From an uncultured Opitutia bacterium (lineage in GTDB: Bacteria; Verrucomicrobiota; Verrucomicrobiia; Opitutales; UBA953): a stretch of 5,846 nucleotides of DNA. Position numbers and translations under genes: made by a program. How positions within the stretch are numbered: the stretch's first letter is position 1; every line of letters starts with the position of its first letter. The stretch lies in assembly GCA_903910245.1 (NCBI GenBank), contig CAIVYX010000027.1, forward strand, positions 1-5,846, read 5' to 3'. Shown piece after piece: positions 1 through 5,839 of the stretch. A model generated the notes under the pieces. The model saw only the letters and a program-made list of their open reading frames with translations, was not told where the DNA came from and did no database searches.

Positions 1-21
1 GGCAACCCAAAGCAGGCTTGA
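1..21 (+). other. Possible last codons of an upstream gene
   Basis: Frame 1 reads six codons (GNPKQA) and then TGA at 19-21, 31 bases before the lpxI start. This could be the tail of an upstream gene in the same operon. In many LPS-making bacteria lpxI sits behind other lipid A genes such as lpxA or behind a Gfo/Idh-type oxidoreductase, but six residues cannot identify anything. The lpxI frame itself is also open to the window edge, so the assignment is weak. Confidence 0.2.
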
Positions 22-52
22 GCCCGAGCCCTTCCGCCGAAACACTGCCCCC

Positions 53-907
53 ATGGCGTCAGCCTCGCGATTCCTCCCCCCGGGCTTCGACCCCACGCAG
101 ACCGTGGCGGTCATCGCCGGCAAAGGCCGCTACCCCGCCCTACTTATCGAATGTGCCCGCGACCGCGGAGCCAAGGTCAAGCTGGTGTCCTTCGAAGAAG
201 AGACCGACCCGGCCCTGATTGCGACCTTCGCCCCCGCCGACCATCGCGCCATCCCCGTCGGCAAACTCGGCCAGATGCTCGACGCCCTCAAAGAACTGGG
301 CGCGGCTGGCGCCGTGATGGCCGGTCAGGTTACCCCGCGCAAACTATTCACGGGTATGGTTCCTGACCTGAAACTCATCGCGCTGATGGCCTCCCTCAAG
401 GAGCGCAACGCTGAGACGATCTTCGGCGCCATCTCCATCGAGATCGAGCAAGTCGGCGTCCGCATGCTCGATGCGCGCATCTTCCTCGACGACCACCTCG
501 CCTCGCCCGGTTGCATGACCGGCTGGGCCTGCGGCATCGGCGACGACCAACTAGAATTCGGCACACGCATGGCCCGCGAGATGGCCCGGCTCGACGTCGG
601 CCAGTCCGTCGTCACGGCTAAGGGTACCGTCATCGCCGTCGAAGCCTTCGAAGGCACCGACAATATGCTCCGCCGCTGCACACAAACCGGCGGCAAAGAG
701 ATGCTGCTTACCAAGACCTCGAAACACGCTCAGGACTGGCGCTTCGATGTGCCCTGCTTTGGACTCAAGACGCTCGAGAGTATGGCCGAAGGCGGCGTGA
801 CCAAGGCCGCGCTCGAAGCGGAGGCGGTCATCCTCATCGACAAACCAGCCGTCATCGCCCGCGCCAAGCAACTCGGCATCGACCTCTTCGGCTTCAGCCC
901 CACCTGA
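53..907 (+). CDS. lpxI: UDP-2,3-diacylglucosamine pyrophosphatase LpxI
   Basis: LpxI (DUF1009 family) hydrolyses UDP-2,3-diacylglucosamine to lipid X and UMP, the fourth step of lipid A synthesis, on the cytoplasmic side of the inner membrane. It replaces the unrelated LpxH in many lineages. The 284-residue product has the expected length and layout. An N-terminal nucleotide-binding segment, AVIAGKGRYP, lies at about 19-28. A GAVMAGQVTPRKLF segment lies at 86-99. The family hallmark GTVIAVEAFEGTDNMLRR lies at 191-208, with conserved Glu200 and Asp203, followed by DWRFDVPCFG at 228-237. The sequence shows no signal peptide or membrane helix. ATG 53 leaves about 16 residues before the first conserved strand. 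The frame is open upstream to the window edge but has no other ATG there, and no Shine-Dalgarno motif is visible. The phosphoesterase gene follows after 4 bp, so the two probably share a transcript. Family call is secure; the exact start is less so. Confidence 0.93.
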   Translation: MASASRFLPPGFDPTQTVAVIAGKGRYPALLIECARDRGAKVKLVSFEEETDPALIATFAPADHRAIPVGKLGQMLDALKELGAAGAVMAGQVTPRKLFTGMVPDLKLIALMASLKERNAETIFGAISIEIEQVGVRMLDARIFLDDHLASPGCMTGWACGIGDDQLEFGTRMAREMARLDVGQSVVTAKGTVIAVEAFEGTDNMLRRCTQTGGKEMLLTKTSKHAQDWRFDVPCFGLKTLESMAEGGVTKAALEAEAVILIDKPAVIARAKQLGIDLFGFSPT

Positions 908-911
908 GCCG

Positions 912-1826
912 ATGATGAATCGCCGCCACTTCCTGGGAACGAGCCTGCTGGCCGGCTTCGCAACTCAAGCCTTTGGCGCGACGAAGGATGAAGACACTTT
1001 TGATTTCGCCTTCCTGACGGACATCCACGTCCAACCCGAGCTCGGCGCCCCCGAAGGCTTTCGCCAATGCCTGCGGGCCGTCAACACCCTCGCCACGCCG
1101 GCCGACTTCGTGCTCACCGGCGGAGACCTGATCTTCGACGCGCTCGACGTGGGCATGGACCGCATCCGCGAGCAGTGGAAGGTGTTCGACGAATGCAGCA
1201 AGGAGCTCGCCCTGCCCGTCCACCATACAATCGGTAACCATGACGTCGTGGGCTGGTCAGCGAAGTCGCTCGTGAAGCCGACCGATCAGGATTACGGGAA
1301 GAAACTCTTCGCGGAACGCTTCGGCCTCGCGCGCACGTACCGCAGTTTCGACCACAAGGGCTGGCACTTCATCATCCTGGATTCAATCGGCCAGAACAAG
1401 GAGACGCTTGATTACGAAGGCTGGATTGATGACGCACAACTCGACTGGCTGAAGAAGGACCTCGCCGCGACCGGTCGCACGAAGCCGATCATCATGGTCT
1501 CGCACATCCCTTTCTACACCACGTGGCATCAGGTACTGAAGGGACCGGACCTTCACCTCGACGGCAAGGCCATCGTCCGTAACCTGCATACCTTCCGGAA
1601 ACTGTTCGACGCCTATAACGTTCAACTCTTACTCAGCGGCCACGGCCACGTCGTCGAGCGCATCGAGATCGGCAAGGTCACCTACCTGCAAGGCGGTGCC
1701 GTCTGCGGCATGTGGTGGAAAGGTCCAGTCTTCGGTAAGCCCGAGGGCTTCGGCACGGTCACCTGCCGACGCGACGGGACGTGGTCATGGAAATACCGCG
1801 ACTACGGTTGGAAAGCCCGTAAATAA
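912..1826 (+). CDS. Tat-exported calcineurin-like metallophosphoesterase
   Basis: A 304-residue enzyme of the calcineurin-like metallophosphoesterase superfamily, likely using a two-metal centre to cleave phosphomono- or diesters. The five metal-site motifs are present in order: D37-x-H39, GGD (Asp72), GNHD (108-111), SH (His198) and GHGH (243-246). The N-terminus is a twin-arginine signal, RRHFLG at 4-9 followed by a short hydrophobic stretch, with probable cleavage near residue 22 (AFG/A). The enzyme should therefore act folded in the periplasm or outside. A C-terminal GMWWKGP patch (266-272) recalls CpdA-like exported phosphoesterases of Bacteroidetes and Planctomycetes type. It is unlikely to be LpxH, although LpxH shares this fold: LpxH has GNRD rather than GNHD and is cytoplasmic. 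The natural substrate cannot be read from sequence. ATG 912 and ATG 915 are both possible starts, with little difference. It begins 4 bp after lpxI and ends 5 bp from a convergent gene. Confidence 0.9.
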   Translation: MMNRRHFLGTSLLAGFATQAFGATKDEDTFDFAFLTDIHVQPELGAPEGFRQCLRAVNTLATPADFVLTGGDLIFDALDVGMDRIREQWKVFDECSKELALPVHHTIGNHDVVGWSAKSLVKPTDQDYGKKLFAERFGLARTYRSFDHKGWHFIILDSIGQNKETLDYEGWIDDAQLDWLKKDLAATGRTKPIIMVSHIPFYTTWHQVLKGPDLHLDGKAIVRNLHTFRKLFDAYNVQLLLSGHGHVVERIEIGKVTYLQGGAVCGMWWKGPVFGKPEGFGTVTCRRDGTWSWKYRDYGWKARK

Positions 1827-1831
1827 GTCGC

Positions 1832-2092
1832 TCAGCCTTCGAAGAAATTCCACGCGACGGCGCTCTCGCCCAGCACCCACGCGGCCGCCAAAGCCAGCAC
1901 GAGCAGGATCCATTTGCGATGGCGGGCCCAGATTTCCGGCGTCTCGGCCGCATGATCCAATCCACGCCGTGCGCTCAGGAGCAACTTCAGGCGCGCATGC
2001 CAGGCTAGCTTAGTCGCGCCCGAAAGATCCTTATGGGCATACGCGTTGACCCGGTAATCGGGCTTGCGGAACAGGTTGGCGATGCGACTCAA
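1832..2092 (-). CDS. Small single-pass membrane protein, unknown function
   Basis: I do not recognise this 86-residue protein. It starts at TTG 2092-2090, five bases after a clean AGGAG (2102-2098). An in-frame GTG at 2095 sits only 2 bases from AGGAG, and an in-frame GTG at 2110 would ignore it. The first 60 residues are basic and probably cytoplasmic (FRKPDYR at 8-14, then SGATKLAWHARLKLLL at 34-39 and before). One hydrophobic helix follows directly after RHRK, from about Trp61 to residue 80, and the chain ends WNFFEG. The positive charges predict N-terminus in, with a short C-terminus out, in tail-anchor style. Reality is supported by GC-rich third codon positions on this strand, a good ribosome site, a neat fit between flanking genes (5 bp to the convergent stop), and the absence of any plus-strand gene over 1827-2063. 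It is divergent from panB and may share its control region. No function can be given. Confidence 0.72.
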   Translation of the reverse strand: MSRIANLFRKPDYRVNAYAHKDLSGATKLAWHARLKLLLSARRGLDHAAETPEIWARHRKWILLVLALAAAWVLGESAVAWNFFEG

Positions 2093-2097
2093 CACAT

Positions 2098-2102
2098 CTC
2101 CT
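2098..2102 (-). promoter_or_regulatory. Ribosome binding site deciding the small gene's start
   Basis: On the minus strand AGGAG is followed by five bases and then TTG at 2092-2090. This is the best-spaced Shine-Dalgarno motif in the window, and it favours TTG as the start of the small membrane protein. The ATG two bases after AGGAG is out of frame and hits a stop after two codons. Confidence 0.6.
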
Positions 2103-2113
2103 GCATACACCCT

Positions 2114-2149
2114 TTACCCACGCTTTACAAGCGGAGCGTCTCTGGGTAA
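2114..2149. promoter_or_regulatory. Nested inverted repeat in the divergent gap before panB
   Basis: TTACCCA (2114-2120) is matched exactly by TGGGTAA (2143-2149). Inside it CGCTT (2121-2125) and AAGCG (2129-2133) form a second perfect arm pair around a three-base loop. The structure fills most of the 67 bp between the start of the reverse-strand small gene and the panB start, ending ten bases before GTG 2160. It could be an operator shared by two divergent promoters, or a hairpin in the panB leader RNA that hides the weak GGGTAAG motif at 2144-2150. It lacks a T-run, so it is not a typical terminator. I could not place convincing -35 and -10 boxes. Confidence 0.45.
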
Positions 2150-2159
2150 GTCCAAAGGC

Positions 2160-2927
2160 GTGAAGTCTACCACCCGGTCCCTCCGCGCCCTCAAAGGCGT
2201 CCGGCCCATCGTCTGCCTGACCGCCTACGATGTGAGTACGGCCCGCATCGCGGACGCCGGCGGCGCCGACCTCATCCTGGTCGGCGACTCCTTGGGCAAT
2301 ACCGTCCTCGGCCTCCCTGACACGGTCGGCGTCACCCTGGACATGATGATCCACCACTCGGCCGCGGTCGCCCGCGCCAAAACCGATGCCCTCGTGGTGG
2401 GCGACCTCCCCTTCGGCCTGGCCCACGACAGTTTCCCTAAGCTCCTCAGCTATTGCCGTCGATTCCTGCAAGAAGGCGGCGTCAAGGCCGTCAAAATCGA
2501 AGGCGGTGCCTCGCTCGCCCCAGCCATCGTGCGCCTCGTCGATGCTGGCATCCCCGTCATGGGCCACGTCGGCCTGCTCCCGCAGCGCGTCCACTCCGTC
2601 GGCTATCGCCGTCGCGGACTCACGCCAGCCGATCAGAAACAAATCCTCATCGACGCCCAGGCCTTGGCCGCGGCCGGCGCCTTCGCCATCGTGGTCGAAT
2701 GCGTCGACGAGAAATTCATGCCGAAGATCACCGAGGCGGTGTCCGTCCCCACCATCGGCATCGGCTCCGGTCGCGGCTGCGACGGCCAGATTCTCGTCAT
2801 CCACGACCTACTCGGCCTCACCCCCGAACCGCCGCCCTTCGCCCGACCTGAAGCCAACCTGCACCGTGACGCGGTAGCGGCCGTCCGCCGCTGGGCCGCC
2901 AAGGTGCGCACCAAGAAATCCAAATGA
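2160..2927 (+). CDS. panB: 3-methyl-2-oxobutanoate hydroxymethyltransferase (PanB)
   Basis: PanB transfers a hydroxymethyl group from 5,10-methylenetetrahydrofolate to 2-oxoisovalerate, giving ketopantoate. This is the first committed step to pantothenate and coenzyme A, in the cytoplasm. With a GTG start at 2160 the protein has 255 residues, close to the roughly 264 of E. coli PanB. The key residues fall almost at E. coli numbers: metal ligands Asp43 (LVGDSLG), Asp82 (GDLPF) and Glu114 in VKIEGG, with Lys112 beside it, and the catalytic Glu180 (VVECV). Also present are the MGHVGLLPQ stretch and the late GIGSGRGCDGQILVIHD segment. In-frame ATGs at 2064 and 2082 would add about 26-32 unconserved residues and run into the divergent gene, so I prefer GTG. 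GGGTAAG at 2144-2150 is a possible weak ribosome site. The stop overlaps the gpsA start by 4 bp, implying translational coupling. No panC or panD is in view. Confidence 0.93.
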   Translation: MKSTTRSLRALKGVRPIVCLTAYDVSTARIADAGGADLILVGDSLGNTVLGLPDTVGVTLDMMIHHSAAVARAKTDALVVGDLPFGLAHDSFPKLLSYCRRFLQEGGVKAVKIEGGASLAPAIVRLVDAGIPVMGHVGLLPQRVHSVGYRRRGLTPADQKQILIDAQALAAAGAFAIVVECVDEKFMPKITEAVSVPTIGIGSGRGCDGQILVIHDLLGLTPEPPPFARPEANLHRDAVAAVRRWAAKVRTKKSK

Positions 2928-3925
2928 ACTGCGTCATTTTCGGAGCCGGCGGATGGGGAACGGCCATGGCCATCCACCTCGCCCGCCAAGGCCAGACCGT
3001 CACGCTCGTCCCGCGCCGCGCCGAACAGGCCCTCGCCCTCGCCACCACGCGTGAGAACCAGGAATACCTGCCCGGACACCGCTTGGATGATTCCATCCAG
3101 ATCGGACTCGAACCTCTGCCGGCGCTGATGGACGCCGACCTGGTCTTCCTCGCCTGCCCCTCCAAAGGCCTACCGGAATTACTGCAGTCGATCGGCCCAG
3201 CCGTCCGCGGCTCGTCGACCAAGATGGCGATCTCGCTCTGTAAAGGCCTCGATCTCACCACGCTGCGTCGTCCGTCCGAAATGATGGCGGAAGCCTTCGG
3301 TTCAATTCCCGTCGGCACGCTCAGCGGCCCGAGTAACGCCGACGAAGTTGCCCGTGGTTTACCGACAGCGCTGGTGCTCGCCTCGATCGCCGACAGCGAA
3401 CTCCTCAAAGATGTCCAAGCGGTCGTCAGCGGACCGACGCTGCGTGCCTACACTTCGACCGACCTCATCGGCGTTGAGATCGGGGGCACGCTCAAGAACG
3501 TCTACGCGCTGGGCGCAGGCCTCTGCGACGGCCTCGGCCTCGGCTCCAACGCCAAAGCCGCGATGCTTACGCGTTCACTCCAGGAGATGGCCCGCCTCGG
3601 CGAGGCCCTCGGCGCTCGCCCGGAAACTTTCCTCGGCCTGGGAGGCGTCGGCGACCTGATGGCCACCGCGCACGGCGCTTGGAGCCGCAACCGTTCCCTC
3701 GGCGAACAGCTCGCCAAGGATCCGCAAGGTACGCTTGCCGCGCTGGCCAACCGAAAGGAAGCCGTCGAAGGCCACCGCGCGGCTGAAGCGCTGTCCAATC
3801 TGGCGATCAGCCGAGGACTCCAAGCCCCGATTCTTTTCTGCCTGCATGCGATTCTCTACAAAGGTCTCGATCCCCGCGCGGGCGTTGTCGCGCTGATGAC
3901 GCGCGACCTCCGTTCGGAGGCATGA
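2924..3925 (+). CDS. gpsA: Glycerol-3-phosphate dehydrogenase [NAD(P)+]
   Basis: GpsA reduces dihydroxyacetone phosphate to sn-glycerol-3-phosphate, the backbone of phospholipids, in the cytoplasm. The 333-residue product has standard length. The N-terminal Rossmann fold begins at once with GAGGWGTA (7-14). Then come the family segments SLCKGL (104-109), LSGPSNADEVARGLPTA (133-149) and VEIGGTLKNVYALGAG (184-199), which carries the catalytic Lys191. GLGGVGDLMAT (238-248) contains Asp244, and SRNRSLG (254-260) is a substrate and cofactor contact region. Small departures from common forms, such as SNAD where SFA-E is usual, do not touch catalytic residues. ATG 2924 overlaps the panB stop as ATGA, with no Shine-Dalgarno motif, so reinitiation after panB is likely. 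Its own stop overlaps the SET gene start in the same way. Placement with panB ties phospholipid backbone supply to coenzyme A synthesis, though this may only reflect operon packing. Confidence 0.96.
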   Translation: MNCVIFGAGGWGTAMAIHLARQGQTVTLVPRRAEQALALATTRENQEYLPGHRLDDSIQIGLEPLPALMDADLVFLACPSKGLPELLQSIGPAVRGSSTKMAISLCKGLDLTTLRRPSEMMAEAFGSIPVGTLSGPSNADEVARGLPTALVLASIADSELLKDVQAVVSGPTLRAYTSTDLIGVEIGGTLKNVYALGAGLCDGLGLGSNAKAAMLTRSLQEMARLGEALGARPETFLGLGGVGDLMATAHGAWSRNRSLGEQLAKDPQGTLAALANRKEAVEGHRAAEALSNLAISRGLQAPILFCLHAILYKGLDPRAGVVALMTRDLRSEA

Positions 3926-4386
3926 GCGCACGGGACGTCGAGTCGCGCCCGTCGCCCATCGCCGGTCTCGGACTCTTCGCGAAGCGGGAGTTCGCACCCA
4001 GCGAACGCATCGCGCCCTACTCCGGCCCGACGACCTCAGAACCGCCGTCGGAAGCCTTCTCCGGAGGCAAGGTCTACGCCCTGGAGATCACGCCGGGGCG
4101 CTGGCTGGACGGTGCCTCGGCCGATAACCCCGCCCGACACGCCAACCATGCCTGCCACCCGAACGCCGAACTCATCTGGCACGAAGAGGAAACCATGGCT
4201 TGGCTGACCGCCCTGCGACCGATTGCCGCCGCCGAGGAAATCACCTTCGACTATGGGTTTTCATTGGCCGAAAGCCTCTTTCACCCGTGTGCCTGCCGGT
4301 CGGCGGACTGTGTCGGTCGGATTATCGCCGCCCCCCTCCGCCCGGCCCTCCGCCGCCACCTGCGTTTTTCACGTCCAAGGGATTGA
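3922..4386 (+). CDS. SET-domain protein-lysine methyltransferase with post-SET zinc motif
   Basis: A compact 154-residue SET protein that probably moves a methyl group from S-adenosylmethionine to a protein lysine; the target is unknown. SET motifs appear in order: GLGLFAKREF at 15-24, the NHACHPN core at 75-81 (usual form NHSCxPN) and EEITFDYGF at 105-113 with catalytic-type Tyr111. A post-SET motif, CxCx4C, follows at Cys123, Cys125 and Cys130. In the known SET/post-SET structures these three cysteines bind zinc together with the cysteine of NHxC, here Cys78, so the site looks complete. A basic tail (about 135-154) ends the protein. It lacks signal or membrane segments. ATG 3922 overlaps the gpsA stop (ATGA). 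A perfect GGAGG at 3916-3920 lies only one base upstream, unusually close, so coupling to gpsA translation may matter more. Bacterial SET proteins include host-histone modifiers of Chlamydia and Legionella, but nothing here shows export or a host role. Confidence 0.88.
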   Translation: MSARDVESRPSPIAGLGLFAKREFAPSERIAPYSGPTTSEPPSEAFSGGKVYALEITPGRWLDGASADNPARHANHACHPNAELIWHEEETMAWLTALRPIAAAEEITFDYGFSLAESLFHPCACRSADCVGRIIAAPLRPALRRHLRFSRPRD

Positions 4387-4424
4387 CCACCCGCATCTGG
4401 AAGGTCAGTTTTCGCAGGTCAATC
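4381..4424. repeat. 8-bp inverted repeat between the SET and TPR genes
   Basis: GATTGACC (4381-4388) and GGTCAATC (4417-4424) are exact inverse copies separated by 28 bases, and a third GGTCA core lies at 4403-4407. The left arm contains the SET gene stop codon; the right arm ends 11 bases before the TPR gene ATG. It may be a dyad binding site or leader-RNA structure for the TPR gene. With an AT-mixed loop and no T-run it does not resemble an intrinsic terminator. Chance cannot be excluded. Confidence 0.3.
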
Positions 4425-4435
4425 AGCCCATTTCC

Positions 4436-5839
4436 ATGAAAAAAGTCCCCCTTACCGAGCTCGATCCCCGGCTCCAGAAACAGATCACCGCCGCGGACCA
4501 GCAGCTGAAGGCAAACCCCCAGTACGCTGTAGAGGTTCTCACGGGCATCCTCGTCCGTAATCCCGGCTGCATCGAAGTGCGTCGGACCCTCCGCAAGGCC
4601 CAGAAAGCCCTCCACGGAACCAAGAAAGGTCTCTTTGACGGCATCGCCGGCGCCCTGACCTCCGGCAAAATCGCCAAGACTGTGGAAGCCGACCCGCTCG
4701 CCGCCATCGCCGCCGCCGAAGAAGTCCTCGCCAAGAAGCCGATCGACGCCAACGCGAATAAGACCATCGCCCTCGCCGCCATTAAGTTGGAGTTCCATGA
4801 GCTCGCCGCCTTCGCCTACGAAGAACTCTGCACCAACGACCCAACGGAAATCCAGCACTTCGTCGACCTCGCCAATGTCTGGATCACCGCCGGCGAGAAT
4901 GATAACGCCCTGAACGCCGCCGACAAGGGTTTGAAACTCTTTCCCGGCAACGGCGACCTCCAGGAAGCCGTCCGCAAAGCCTCCGTCAATAAGACGATGA
5001 AGAAGGGAAACTGGGAAGACAAAGGCGACTTCCAGTCCAAGCTCAAAGACAAGGACGAAGCCCTCCGCCTCGACCAGTCCGCCCGCACCGTCACAGACTC
5101 GGCCACCGCCCTCGCTCAGGCCGCCGAACTCGCCCAGAAAATTCAGGCTTCCCCGGACAGCCTCGACCTCTACCGCGATATCGTCCGTATGTTCCTGGTC
5201 GCCGAAGACCTCGACAGCTCGATCGCTTGGCTCCAGCGCGGCCGCTTGACGACCCTCGGTAAGGCCGACAGCTCGCTCGAACGCCAGGAAAGCGACCTCT
5301 TTATCCGCCGGTACGAGCGTAACTCCAAGCAGCTCCGCGAGGCCATCACCGCCAACCCGGCCGACGCCGCCAGCAAGGAAGCCCTCGCTAAAAACGAGAT
5401 CGAGCTCAACGACTTCCGCCTGAAGACCTCTATCGCGCTGGTCGAACGCTACCCGAACGATTTCGGCTACCGCTTCGAGCTCGGCACCCTCCTCCTTGCC
5501 GCCAATCGCCTCGAAGACGCCGTCCAGCAGCTCCAGTACGCTCAACGTAACCCGAAGTTCCGCCAGCCAGCCCTCCTCGCTATCGGCCGCGCCTTCTCGC
5601 AGGGCGGCAAGTACGACCTCGCCATCGAGCAGCTGACCGCCGCCAAGAGCGAAGTCCAAATGATGAACGACCTGAAAAAGGATATCATCTACTCCCTCGG
5701 CGACACCTTCGAGAAGATGGGCAAGGACAAGGAAGCCGTCGACGAATACAAGATCATCTACATGGCCGACTCGGGTTACCGCGACGTCGCCAAGAAGATC
5801 AACGACTTCTACGAACGCCAGAAGGGCGCAACGGCCTAA
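4436..5839 (+). CDS. Cytoplasmic tetratricopeptide-repeat (TPR) protein
   Basis: A 467-residue helical-repeat protein, probably a scaffold for protein-protein contacts; no enzyme motif is visible and I cannot name a partner. Likely TPR units include about 107-136, 140-171, 344-373, 378-405 and 414-447. They are recognised by paired helices with small residues at the packing positions and the common ending NP or FP, as in ADPTEIQ-like turns and LKLFPGN (166-172). A charged, lysine-rich linker (about 185-215) separates the first repeat group from the rest, and a less regular helical stretch spans 220-340. There is no signal peptide or membrane helix, so it should be cytoplasmic. ATG 4436 is chosen because the frame upstream merely overlaps the SET gene in another frame and gives proline/arginine-rich sequence. 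No Shine-Dalgarno motif precedes it. Codon use is strongly biased to C/G-ending codons, which hints at high expression. It lies 49 bp after the SET gene and may have its own promoter. Confidence 0.85.
   Translation: MKKVPLTELDPRLQKQITAADQQLKANPQYAVEVLTGILVRNPGCIEVRRTLRKAQKALHGTKKGLFDGIAGALTSGKIAKTVEADPLAAIAAAEEVLAKKPIDANANKTIALAAIKLEFHELAAFAYEELCTNDPTEIQHFVDLANVWITAGENDNALNAADKGLKLFPGNGDLQEAVRKASVNKTMKKGNWEDKGDFQSKLKDKDEALRLDQSARTVTDSATALAQAAELAQKIQASPDSLDLYRDIVRMFLVAEDLDSSIAWLQRGRLTTLGKADSSLERQESDLFIRRYERNSKQLREAITANPADAASKEALAKNEIELNDFRLKTSIALVERYPNDFGYRFELGTLLLAANRLEDAVQQLQYAQRNPKFRQPALLAIGRAFSQGGKYDLAIEQLTAAKSEVQMMNDLKKDIIYSLGDTFEKMGKDKEAVDEYKIIYMADSGYRDVAKKINDFYERQKGATA

Noticed and set aside
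912..1826. Phosphoesterase as a second UDP-diacylglucosamine hydrolase (LpxH)
   Set aside because: It has GNHD rather than the GNRD of LpxH and a twin-arginine export signal, so it should not act in cytoplasmic lipid A synthesis.
1827..1831. Terminator between the convergent phosphoesterase and small membrane gene
   Set aside because: Only five bases separate the stops, and I saw no stem followed by a T-run on either strand near them.
2093..2130. Sigma-70 promoter for the small reverse gene (TTGTAA near 2130-2125, TATGCA near 2107-2102)
   Set aside because: The -10 match is poor and would place the transcript start beyond the AGGAG ribosome site.
2031..2804. A 257-codon minus-strand frame opposite panB
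   Set aside because: Its translation is Asp/Gly/Ala/His-rich low-information sequence typical of antisense GC-rich frames, and panB on the other strand has all catalytic residues.
2818..3408. A 196-codon minus-strand frame across the panB/gpsA junction
   Set aside because: It covers conserved parts of two secure genes on the opposite strand and shows no domain of its own.
4223..4435. N-terminal extension of the TPR protein by 71 residues
   Set aside because: This stretch is the SET gene read in another frame. It is rich in Pro, Arg and Ser and unlike the TPR protein; the start at 4436 begins a normal helical protein.
4322..5659. A 445-codon open frame on the minus strand across the TPR gene
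   Set aside because: It mirrors the TPR gene's codon bias. Its product is rich in Gly, Glu, Val and Leu with no recognisable domain, and the plus-strand frame has clear TPR helices.
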